64,000 nt of DNA, taken from positions 434,001 through 498,000 of the forward strand of contig JAUPSS010000001.1 of assembly GCA_040285825.1 (NCBI GenBank). Reading direction: 5' to 3'. Numbering within the stretch: the stretch's first letter is position 1; each line of letters opens with the position of its first letter. The position numbers and the translations under genes are program-made. Below the pieces are notes generated by a model, which saw only the letters and a list, made by a program, of their open reading frames with translations, did not search any database and was not told the DNA's origin. The DNA comes from Eukaryota sp. TZLM1-RC. Its lineage: Eukaryota > Metamonada: BaSk clade. This document shows, one piece after another, positions 45,850 to 55,011 of this stretch.

Positions 45850-47640
45850 CTTTGGTACAACTCTGGAATTTCTCTATGTTTATCAATAAACTTTGGGTTG
45901 ATCCCTGCACTTCTTCATTGGAAGTTGATGAATACATTTGTCAAAATCATTTAATCAATATTTATTTATTTAGATTTCACAAAATGTTTTTACCCTATTT
46001 TTGTGATAGTCAACATTTTAAAGAGTTTGAATTTTGTGGTTTTGAAAGTGTTTTATGTTCATATCATTTCTTTAAGTACAAATTTTCAACTTCAATCAAC
46101 TTCCATTGAAATTAAATTCAAATTCAGTTTCATCACACAATGTTCTAGAACCAATCAATGTTTGTTAAATGGTAGAGACCCTGCTGAACTCATTATCAAT
46201 GGTCTAACTGTTCCTTTCATTAACTATTATGAATCAGGAATTCGTTTTTTAGGTTGTTGTCTAGGAAATTTTGATGAAATTAGAAATCAACTTTCAACTC
46301 TTTTAGCAAATTTTGAACAGTAATTTGCTGTACTTTCAGATTTGAACATAGAAAATCATCTCAAATTCTGCTTTTTCAGAATTTGTTATTCAGGTAAATT
46401 TACTGATATCCAGCGTTCAATTACACCATCAATTTTTCTTGAATTTTGCCGAATTTTCAACGAATTAAGAACCAAATTTTTGGCTAATTTGCTCGAAATT
46501 GATTCTTCTTTTTTACATAGTCATATTCTTTGTACGACAGAATTGGGAACAGTTTCTCAAATCTAAATATTTGTGTAAAGCTGCCTTTTTTGGTGGAGGC
46601 AAAAATTTCAATTTTCAATTTTTGAATCGTTTTCCTGAAAACCAACATTTAATTGAATGTTGTGTTAGTGTTTATTTGGTGTCTTCGCAGAATGAAATCG
46701 GCTGCCTCTCTCCTCAAATATGGTCCAAATGCTTTCCTACCAATATTCAAGAAATTCCACCCAGAAGTGTGATTTCTTTAAGATTTGCATACGCCAAATT
46801 GCAGAAAAAAATACTACAAGTTTTGGAAAACTTGGATTTTACTGTACGTTTTAGCTTGGCTAAGGAAAAGAATCCCGTTTTTGCTAACTTTTTAATTGAT
46901 CTTAAGGAAAGTAGCTCAAGTTGTCTCATTTCCCAAATCCCAAATGTTTATGGTTTATTGTTGAATGATCATCAATGGACAACTGCCCTCAAAATGAGGT
47001 GTTTTCTGTGGCGATGTAGTGTGCCAAATGATTTGATTTGTCATTTTGGTCAACTCATCAATCTGAATCATTTATTCGATTGTAAATTTAATATTACATA
47101 TCACTCAGTTGTTCACAATGCTGTTAGAGACCAACTATACGCTATGTGCAAAAGTCATCACACTGAAGCTTTTGTTGAACCTCTTGTGCGTAAATTGTCA
47201 CATGAAAATGAGGATGAAAATACTTTTGGGAAACGCCATGCTGATTTGATTACACCAGGGTCTGATGGTGTGATAAAAGTTGTTGATGTTGTCACTGTTG
47301 ATGTTTGTAAGAATTCAGTGAACCCTTATCTCAGCTAGGACGTGTTGATCATGTCAAGCATCAGCTGGTTCCATTTGCTGTTTCTCTTTTTGGTAACATT
47401 GGAATAGCTGGAATTGAATTTCTCGAAGGTTTCAGAAATTTAATAAAAGAGAGTAGGAAAAGAATTGAACTTCATTTTCTGGCACAACAGAATTGTTTTT
47501 AGTATACTTAAAGCAATTCCCGAAATGATAACCAAAGCACTGCTACAAGTAGGAATAGTGTATGAGAATCGCGCATTGAAGAGGTTTGATATTGTTGATG
47601 CGTGTATTGTGGATATTGAGTTCTAGTTTTTTGTTTAGTT
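45850..47640 (+). pseudogene. LINE RT-thumb to C-terminus (copy i)
   Basis: Frames switch several times. RT thumb: LIINGLTVPF...GIRFLGCCLGNFDEI (about 46187-46280). Then FLEFCRIFNELRTKFLANL, and a long frame 46499-47338 containing CFPTNIQEIPPRSVISLRF, VHNAVRDQLYAMC and KRHADLITPGSDGVIKVVDV. The end, HQLVPFAVSLFGNIGIAG, is in another frame to about 47420. This resembles copy b more than copy g, so at least two LINE subfamilies are present. It is not functional. Confidence 0.7.
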
Positions 47641-48180
47641 GTTTTGTCTGCATTTCACAATAAAAAAATATTAGAAAAAAGATGTTCTAGAAATTAAAAT
47701 TTTCTCAATTTTTAACTGACTTTTACGCTATGAAGAGTTATTTAATCGTCTTGATAAATTATGCGAATCCTTGGTTTATGGAGTTGGTCCCATCTTAAAA
47801 CAACCAACAACTTCCGTTGTTCACAATTTGACAGGAGAACTTGGTAGTAGCTAAATTCTGTGTTGTCCTCAACTGTACTAAACAAGGTAAAAGCTTTTTA
47901 ATTACAAACTCTAAAATTAAATTCTGTGTATAGGTTCTTCAAATTTTTTGAGAAAAAATATTATCAAAATAGACTGTTGAAAGTGTACATCTACACTGCC
48001 AAAACAGTGAATGTAATGCCCATTGAAATAGTGATGTCAACAGTGTCTAAACATGTGCTCATTCACATATTCATAATAGTTGTAGATCAAATTTGCTGCA
48101 AGACTGAGAGGGTGGTTTGGAAGGTTTAAAACACAAGAAATAATGATCATTTTTCAATTATTATTGCACATCCACGTCTT
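47641..48180. other. Spacer upstream of the MKT1-like gene
   Basis: No gene called. A coding-like scrap reads RYEELFNRLDKLCESLVYGV (about 47730-47850, stop at GSS*) and continues in another frame as KFCVVLNCTKQGKSFLITNS. I cannot place it in a family, and it may be retroelement debris. The promoter of the MKT1-like gene should be in the last few hundred bases, but nothing marks it. Confidence 0.4.
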
Positions 48181-50349
48181 ATGAGTTACCAATATACATC
48201 CAAGAAGCAACATCCTACTCACTGGAATAACGGATTTGATTTAAAACCCAATAAGCTTCGCCATATCACAGAAACCATTCCATTAGCTGACCTTTCGGGA
48301 AAGCGCATAGCTTTTGATGCTATCTCCTTCTTTGAATGTATTCTCAAGGAAGTTCCTGATGGAGATGTCCTCGAAGTGTGGGCTATTGGTGGTGTGTCTC
48401 GTTATTTTAATTCTATCCTAAACAGGGTTTTGGACTCTTTTCAGCAAGTAGACATTTTCCCTATATTCGTATTCAATGGCCTATTCAACCAACGTTTCAA
48501 GTCCATTGACAACAGAAACACTTCTTCAACAGTAGCAGACGTGTACAGAACTTTTTACGAAAGTGGAAACTCCCTCTCTAACTGTGATAAGCCAATGGGT
48601 TTCAATCTCAGTCATAACAAATTACTGGAGAAGGCCAGTATTGATATTTTCCAGAAGAGAGACATTGATTACCTCTATGCTGCAGGGAAGACCACCGCTC
48701 AGTTAGCCGCCCTCCTCCATCAAGGATTAGTTGATGCTATTTATGGAAACACCTTCCTTTCCCTCTATTGTCCATCTGTCCTGATTGACTTTAAAGTCCC
48801 TTCTTCTGGTGAATCTGGCTCTGCTCCTCAATATGAATTTGCTGAACTTCAACAAAACAGGGTTGCCAAGTATCTAGGTTATTATCCCAATAGACTACTC
48901 GAAACTCATCTTTTCCTCTCAACCAAGCCTTTTGACGGATACAGCACCAAGGAAATCAGGCCTAGTGATACTGAAAGGAAAATAAGAGAGATTTCCAGAA
49001 TGGATAAGCATCCACTCCAGAAGCAGTTGAACGCTTGGTTGTACGGGGCACCTGTGTTTGATTACAGGTGCTTATTGGATGAGGGCCGGGAGGAAACTGA
49101 CTGTCTGGTGACGTTTTTGATTGATTTGGTTGACGTGACCTATGTTTCTATTATTTCCAATATAGAAGTTTTCCACAATTTACCAAAGTTTTCGAACACG
49201 ACTTGGTCATTACTAAGTCTTGGATTATTAGATACTGATGCACTGATTCACATCAACAATTCTTCATATAGAGTTGCCCAGCCTGATCTAATGACTGTGG
49301 AGTTCCAGTATGCTTACCACTATTTAAAGTCTCTCAATAACAAAACTTTTTCTCTGTTGAACGATGGATATCCAATGAAGGCCTATCCACCTAAAATTGA
49401 GGATAATGTCCCCACTGATGAAATTGGAGGTCCAGATTTTGCTTTACTAACTGGCTTCAATCTTTTCAACAAATTATCATTGAAACAGTTGTTAACCTAC
49501 TATCTAACTGAAAATGACGAGCAATTACGTCTGCCTGGACCATTTGACATTATTTGGTGGTTGAAGGAGGGTAAAACTCATCCTAAAAAGTATAAATTTA
49601 AGCCAACTGATAAGGATCTTGAAGTTTTGAAAGCTTATGTAAATGTTTGGGTCGAGTTCTTCATTGCTATTGGGTTTGTTATTATGGGAAATCAACCTCA
49701 AATTTCTGCATTTGGATTAGCTTACTACAATGTTGTTTCAGCAAATAGGCATTTTGAACATGTGATGATAGTTGTTCATCAACTATTACAAGTTCATTAT
49801 CTCAATTCAAAACCTCTCACCCTTCCAACCCAAGCCAAAACACCCAAAGATACCACTTTGTTACTTGCAAAGATCTTTAGTTTGGTTGAGTCTCCAAGAG
49901 TTGCTGGTACTTGTGAGTGGAACCAGTATCTTGACGCACACACTCGAGGATTCAGCTGCATTGTCAGTTATGTTGGTAGTTCTTTGCGGGGATTCCTCGA
50001 TGCATTGGTCATATCGCTGGAAAGTTTCAATTATTCAAAACACGTTAGTACAATGGTCGCGATGGAGTTATCACAGTACACTTTCTCAATCGATTCTTGC
50101 CTTGGCCATGTCATTACTGCAATCCTTGAAAATGAAGGCAATATTACTGATTTAAAGAAAGATTACCCTTTTGTCAGAGATATTAATGATGCAATCAAGA
50201 AAGGAATGTGTCTTGCTAATGATGTTGGTAAATACTTCAATACTGTTGCTCAATGCTGGAAGAATTGGCCCTCTGAATGGAATGAATCTGCAGCTAGTGT
50301 AGCAAAGGCCATTCCCGAGTTACTCAAGGTTGTTGATATGTTAGATTAA
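48181..50349 (+). CDS. MKT1-like post-transcriptional regulator (pseudo-XPG/PIN nuclease)
   Basis: A 722-aa intronless protein. The N-terminal third has the XPG/FEN fold signature: a conserved N-domain strand LSGKRIAFDAISFFECIL (about 37-54), PIFVFNGL (about 98-105), and the I-domain helix corresponding to 'APYEAEAQLA', here AAGKTTAQLAALLHQGLVDA (about 168-187). The acidic catalytic residues of active XPG nucleases are missing in that helix, as is known for Mkt1 proteins, which act as scaffolds. The rest matches the MKT1 N/C-domain layout, with helical repeats and WVEFFIAIGF. In fungi and trypanosomes Mkt1 works with Pbp1-type partners in mRNA translation and stability in the cytoplasm; the same role here is inferred. 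AATAAA lies about 30 bp past the stop. Confidence 0.75.
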   Translation: MSYQYTSKKQHPTHWNNGFDLKPNKLRHITETIPLADLSGKRIAFDAISFFECILKEVPDGDVLEVWAIGGVSRYFNSILNRVLDSFQQVDIFPIFVFNGLFNQRFKSIDNRNTSSTVADVYRTFYESGNSLSNCDKPMGFNLSHNKLLEKASIDIFQKRDIDYLYAAGKTTAQLAALLHQGLVDAIYGNTFLSLYCPSVLIDFKVPSSGESGSAPQYEFAELQQNRVAKYLGYYPNRLLETHLFLSTKPFDGYSTKEIRPSDTERKIREISRMDKHPLQKQLNAWLYGAPVFDYRCLLDEGREETDCLVTFLIDLVDVTYVSIISNIEVFHNLPKFSNTTWSLLSLGLLDTDALIHINNSSYRVAQPDLMTVEFQYAYHYLKSLNNKTFSLLNDGYPMKAYPPKIEDNVPTDEIGGPDFALLTGFNLFNKLSLKQLLTYYLTENDEQLRLPGPFDIIWWLKEGKTHPKKYKFKPTDKDLEVLKAYVNVWVEFFIAIGFVIMGNQPQISAFGLAYYNVVSANRHFEHVMIVVHQLLQVHYLNSKPLTLPTQAKTPKDTTLLLAKIFSLVESPRVAGTCEWNQYLDAHTRGFSCIVSYVGSSLRGFLDALVISLESFNYSKHVSTMVAMELSQYTFSIDSCLGHVITAILENEGNITDLKKDYPFVRDINDAIKKGMCLANDVGKYFNTVAQCWKNWPSEWNESAASVAKAIPELLKVVDMLD

Positions 50350-50477
50350 TTTGTGGTTTTTATTAAGTTTTTACACAAATAAATTTTTTTACAAACATTG
50401 GTTCATTTCAGCACTGTAAGTTCATTGGCAGTGATTTCAGCTATTTATCACGGAAATATGAAATAATAATTGGCACC

Positions 50478-50484
50478 TATAAAA
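50478..50484 (-). terminator. Pol III terminator of tRNA-Sec
   Basis: On the minus strand TTTTATA follows the tRNA 3' end after one base. A T4 run is a standard RNA polymerase III stop. Confidence 0.6.
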
Positions 50485-50485
50485 C

Positions 50486-50571
50486 GGCACGAAGGAGGAA
50501 TCGAACCTCTGCGGGTTGCCCCGCCTACAGATTTGAAGTCTGCAACGACCACCAGGCCATGTCATCATGCC
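50486..50571 (-). tRNA. tRNA-Sec (anticodon UCA)
   Basis: On the minus strand an 86-nt tRNA starts GGCATGATG and ends CTTCGTGCC. The anticodon arm is TGCAGA-CTTCAAA-TCTGTA (UCA). A long variable arm GCGGG-GCAA-CCCGC follows, with the T arm/B box AGAGG-TTCGATT-CCTCC. The extended acceptor, 6-bp anticodon stem, long variable arm and UCA anticodon are those of eukaryotic tRNA-Sec. The anticodon-arm core CAGnCTTCAAAnCTGTAG is also as in animal tRNA-Sec. It would be charged with Ser and converted to Sec via PSTK and SepSecS. It lies between the MKT1-like gene and a divergent small gene. Confidence 0.93.
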
Positions 50572-50700
50572 AACATAATGGGTTCTCAATGGTTAACGAT
50601 CTTGAAAGAAAATTACTGAAAACAGATCAAAATTATTGATACCTGCGGATGGAGAACAACTAATGTGTCTTTTGTTTGTTCAACATCACACAAGTACAAC

Positions 50701-51006
50701 ATGCAACATCAATCTCGCTTTGACAAACTCAAGTCAAAAATTCGCCGGGAACAAGCCCATGTTGACGCTGAAGAAAAAGGTAGAGAATTAGTTTGTTCTG
50801 AGGTTCCTTGTGGATCATCTACTGTCGAAGTATCTACAGGTCCTGTCACTGAAGAAGAATTTTTGGTTGTTGCTCCAGTAGGTAAGAAGAGGATTATCAG
50901 GGAACCAGTTGAAAGAGTTGTAGAAATTACTGAACCAGTTTCTGATGAAGAAACACAGGAGCAAGCCAAGGTTATAACCATGCCTCCAAAATATAGAGAG
51001 CAGTAG
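50701..51006 (+). CDS. Small acidic hypothetical protein (101 aa)
   Basis: The first ATG in frame is at 50701 (MQHQSRFDKLKSKIRREQAH); the frame is open further back only to a GTG. The N-terminus is basic and helical. The middle is Glu/Val rich, with TEEEFLVVAPVGKKRIIREP then VERVVEITEPVSDEETQ. I do not recognise a family. Codon use is like the neighbouring host genes and there is no retroelement motif, which favours a real gene. It is transcribed away from the tRNA-Sec gene, sharing a ~130-bp spacer. Confidence 0.5.
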   Translation: MQHQSRFDKLKSKIRREQAHVDAEEKGRELVCSEVPCGSSTVEVSTGPVTEEEFLVVAPVGKKRIIREPVERVVEITEPVSDEETQEQAKVITMPPKYREQ

Positions 51007-52860
51007 GCATCCCTTTTGTTAACATAAATAATCTTGATGCATGCACGTTGTACTAATAACAGTGGTATATTGTAATATTCACATGGTTAGTTTCAAGTGT
51101 AGAGCTAAATTACATATGTTTCCTAATGCAACGACGTTCATTCAATTATGGGAGGTTTAGTAAATAACTCTCCTCACCATTCGGTTGTTGATGGCTTTGG
51201 AAAAATAATTCAAATTGAGTCAATAAAACAAAGAATATCTTGAAATGACGAACCTACAGTTCTGATAATACTCATCACTGATTCAAAAACACGAACACAA
51301 TCTCCTAAAGAAGTGTTTCTGAATCAACAAAACTCGAAATGTAAATTATGTTGTTGTTAACTACAAGGGAATAGATTTGAATCAAATTAACAGAGTTCAT
51401 TCTTTAGCTGATTTGGGTTATGCAGAGTTGGAATTTAAAATGTGTTGTTTTCTTTCTCTATGCTGTGGAATTAATTAAATTGCAAAATACATTAACAAAG
51501 TCATAATCAACAATGAAATATTACTTTATAGGTGTTCGTTCGAAAAGTTCGTCGCAGATTTTTTGGACAGAAGAAAATCTTTATTTATTTCTGAGTACTA
51601 AAATTGTACACATGGGCCAGCTGTTGTACCGATAACTATACTCCTTCTTTTTATTTCTTTTCCAATTTCCATAAACGGAAGACCATCGATAGTAGCAGGA
51701 AATATTTTGAATGATTTCCAAATATTGGTTCAAGAAAAAACCATGAAGAGATTGATTGAATTTAGTCCCATTAGTTCTGATTTTATTTTGTTGAGTTTTG
51801 TAGTTCAATAAAACAACATGTTGTAACTGTTTTAAATTATGATTGGTTGAATTGAAAATTTTTAAAAACGAAAATCAAATTTGATTTCAGCGCAACAATT
51901 CAATGATATAAATGGAAGAAATCCTTTTTATTAACAATTTTGACAGAGTCTAAGAGAAGACAAAAGTTGGATTGTGAATGAGCTGACGATGGAGAGGAAT
52001 GGCAATATATGAAGAGTTTAGGGCGAGTCCAAAAATTGTTTTAAGAAAACCAACTGCAGATATAAGGTAACAAAAAGTCAAAGATGAGAAGAAAAACACG
52101 TAGAAAGAGTACATGGGGAGTCTTTAGGCTCGGAAAAGAAGGTAAGTGAGGGAAATAAGAATGATTGAAAAAAAAATCCATATAAATCACACAAGGGAGC
52201 AAAATAAGAGAGAGAGAATTGAGAGAGTAACACTTGTTGCGCAATGAGGTCTATTCAAGGTTCCGTTGCGACAATACAAGAACCTAGTTTATCAAGTGAG
52301 GGGAAAGAGAGTGAAAACTCCCAGAACCAAGTCGACGGTTAAAAACCTGCCAAAACAGGCACCCAGAAGTTGAAAATTTGGTGACAAGTGTAAAATTTGA
52401 TAGATGAGCTGCTTATTCTCACTACATGTCAGACGCCCCCCCCCCATCGTGTCACATGTATTCACTCGGTCATGTGCACTTCACTCGCTAATGACCCCTA
52501 CTGCAGTGCAACAAATTGGGACTGGCCTTCCTTTGGTCACGCATATTTGTCATGAAGCTCCTTTATTCCTTCAATCTTTTCTTTGTGAATTTTCCGTTTG
52601 CATTTAGAGTTGTAGTGGAACAAGATGTATGTTATCTTTATGACCGTCATCAGCACTGGTTCTTTTCCAAAGCCTTCCACCTCTAAAGGACAACGCCAAT
52701 CACTACATATCTTTTACAATGGACTTCTTCCTGAATGCCCACAAGACAAGTCTTTTGTTTCTTTCGTTCCTAATTGAAATTCATTCAATATTTTTCTCAA
52801 TGATTGGCTGCAATCACAGAGATGCAATTTTGCTAATAGAAAAAGATTTTTCCTTACACT
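51007..52860. other. Long intergenic region with one LINE scrap
   Basis: No gene is recognised. At about 51690-51780 (+) a short match to the LINE tail is visible (GNILNDFQILVQEKTMKR). A run of ten C occurs at 52436-52445. The rest is AT-rich and unremarkable. Confidence 0.5.
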
Positions 52861-53319
52861 GCTTGTCGGGCTCGTCAATTGGCACCTAAAGTTAAGATGA
52901 GTTTACCGAAAATTTGTCAATCCTGGACAAAAAACTTCATTCGTGCTCATTGTAGAGCTCTGGCTAAAACGAATGCCTTTGCCAATTATCTTTTCCCTCT
53001 AATACCAGATGAATCCTTAGCACCTCTAGGAGCTAGTGAAATAACATAAGATCGGCAACACGTAGAAGTTGTTATTCATTCTATTCTCGAACTTTACATC
53101 AATTTCCTTCTTAATAATTCAAGAGAAAAATTCTTTTTATTAAATGCATGTAATTTTATCTTGAGTCTCTTTCAAAAATTTCCTGCCACTGCTTCTTTAC
53201 TATTTTCAAATGATAGAATCTTCTTTTCATCAAAGGAAATTGGCGTGCTTTTTCTCTGTAATCCCAAAATTTCACAATACTTATTTTTTTTCATTTGCAT
53301 TGTTGGAAAAAATTGAAAA
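52861..53319 (+). pseudogene. Decayed coding segment, possibly the N-terminal part of the Fanzor-like gene
   Basis: One frame is open for 459 bp except for a TAA at 53047. It reads ACRARQLAPKVKMSLPKICQ, then FIRAHCRALAKTNAFANYLF, and after the stop HVEVVIHSILELYINFLL. Its helical, Arg-containing character and position 250 bp upstream of the RuvC-I motif would suit the N-terminal half of a TnpB/Fanzor protein. I see no diagnostic motif, so the link is an inference. Confidence 0.35.
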
Positions 53320-53576
53320 TACAAAAATTAGCTTCTCACACAGATTCCGAATTTCTTGAGGCATCTTCACAAATGTTTCAACCTTTGAAAAAATTCCCAT
53401 TGATTGAAGGATTGTATTCCAAGACAAAATTTATCAAAAATCAATGTTGAAAACGAATATTTGAACGATGTTTTTATCAAAAATTTACTATCATCAATAA
53501 AGTTGGGAAAATAGATTTAAAAAAATTTATTGAAAACCAAGGGCAGTGAGCTGCTTTTGACATTTGAAGGTAAAAA

Positions 53577-54345
53577 ATAATGATTTAGAAAACAGATGAG
53601 CTGGACGAGCCACCGAAAAAGAAAACAAGATCAAGAAAAACAATAAAAAGTGGCCCTGATGCCATCAATACATGAAAAGTACTGCTGAAGGGCACTAAAC
53701 AAATGACCCGTCAAAGACGCAGACAACCTGTCGAAATAACACCTGAAGAACCCCTTATCAGCGTTGATCTGGGCCAATCTAGATTTTGTGGTTACTTCTT
53801 AAATGATAATCAATGTGAAATTATCCCTTGTCCAACTGGTAGAAGATACATGACAAAACCTCCACCCAGTAAACACTCCCCCAACCAATATTCCGTTCAA
53901 AATTTTAACCAATATTTGAACCATTGGAATTTGGTCAGGAGGAATGTGTACTTGACAAGTAATCGCCAGAAATGGAAAATAATTAAATTTGATAACCGCA
54001 GACGAAAAGAAGAACGGTTACGAGACAGCCTCAACAAAGCTCAAAGGCTGGCAGGACATCCTGAAAAACTCTACCTTGTCGTGGGCTCTGCTGATTTCCT
54101 TCTCAGTGCCGAAAAATCAAACGATATTAATCAGCAAGGGTTTTCAGAAAATGGTTGTGTTATCAAAAAGACGTGAAGCACTTGTCAACCAGTGAGTTTA
54201 ATACAAGCAAACTGTCCAGTTGTTGCATGGCCGAGAATATTCAAGCAGGCTCATGACAGATGCGTATTTGTACTGAGTGTCAAATAGTAGTCAAATATTA
54301 GCATGACAGAGATATTTCCGCTGCAAAAAAATTTCAAATTAAGAA
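53577..54345 (+). pseudogene. Fanzor/TnpB-like RNA-guided nuclease, C-terminal RuvC region, decayed
   Basis: RuvC-I is clear in PLISVDLGQSRFCGYF (53755-53802), within an open frame 53703-54176. It is followed by a basic helix NRRRKEERLRDSLNKAQRL and LYLVVGSADFLLSAEKSND, resembling the G-x-x-F block of Fanzors. After a frame change, SEFNTSKLSSCC (54191-54226) matches the Fanzor/TnpB 'DE-[FY]-x-T-S-x-x-C-x-x-C' box. Then, past two stops, HDRDISAAKKF (54302-54334) matches the RuvC-III '[RD]-D-x-N-[AS]-A' box, preceded by CTEC of the zinc finger. Fanzors are eukaryotic relatives of TnpB that cut DNA guided by an omega RNA. Stops and frame changes show this copy is dead. An in-frame TGA at about 53667 lies upstream. 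Confidence 0.65.
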
Positions 54346-54444
54346 AGCGGAATTGTGGCCGGAAAGCCTCATTTGCCCAGAAGTTCTGTTGAAGAGATGA
54401 ATGAGGAACCTAAACAAACAGAAACTAAAACTTTGGAAAAACTT

Positions 54445-54980
54445 TTATTTCATTTTGATTTTTGGTATTGTATTTTTAATTTCTTTTAAAAACTTTTGAG
54501 ACCGATCTGCAATTGCCTTAGTAGTATTTGGTAGATCCACTGAGTTACAACAAGTCACGAGGATTTGTTCTGTGAAAGCAGTATGTGTATTTAAGTGAGG
54601 TAGCCATTGATGAAGATCATGATTGTCTTCGTCAAATGACGCAACATGTCTCTTACAGCCTGTGAATAGAATTTGAGAAAGTTGAAAACAGGAGTGAATT
54701 TCACAGTAACAGAGTACAAACTAGGGATGACTAAAGTGGTCCAAAATTCAAAATCTTTAAGCTTTACTTTATACTTTATATCATATTCCTTAAAATTGCT
54801 AAAGTCCCTAAAGTTGACGAGTAGAAGGTTAGAAGAACGTTGGTGCTGATTCGCCATGTACGTGTTGATGGTTTTCATTCCGTTTTTGATGAGTTTTTTG
54901 AGGAAATGAAGTGTTTTGATATCTTTGTTAACTTTTCTGTTCAAGAAGCAAACATTTTTCGTAAGTTGTGTCAAAAACAT
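54445..54980 (-). CDS. Small hypothetical gene, probably two exons (47-nt intron 54721-54767)
   Basis: Exon 1 (54980-54768) reads MFLTQLTKNV... through NLLLVNFRDFSNFKEYDIKY. Downstream, the coding-like frame is shifted by two: FVLCYCEIHSCFQLSQILFT, then DEDNHDLHQWLPHLNTHTAF and NTTKAIADRSQKFLKEIKN to a TAA at 54445. A GT-AG intron beginning GTAAAG and ending CCCTAG (47 nt, phase 0) joins the two frames exactly and removes the in-frame TAG. I do not recognise the protein. It starts 32 bp beyond the stop of the aminotransferase gene on the same strand. The start is uncertain, since an internal ATG (MANQHQRSSN) is possible. A frameshifted relic cannot be excluded. Confidence 0.4.
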
Positions 54981-55011
54981 TGTTCACACTATAAAAACAA
55001 AGCGTCTTTAT

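Noticed and set aside
53665-53680. TGA upstream of the Fanzor-like frame as a selenocysteine codon
   Set aside because: The gene is broken elsewhere by TAA/TAG and frame changes, there is no SECIS candidate, and the family has no known Sec.
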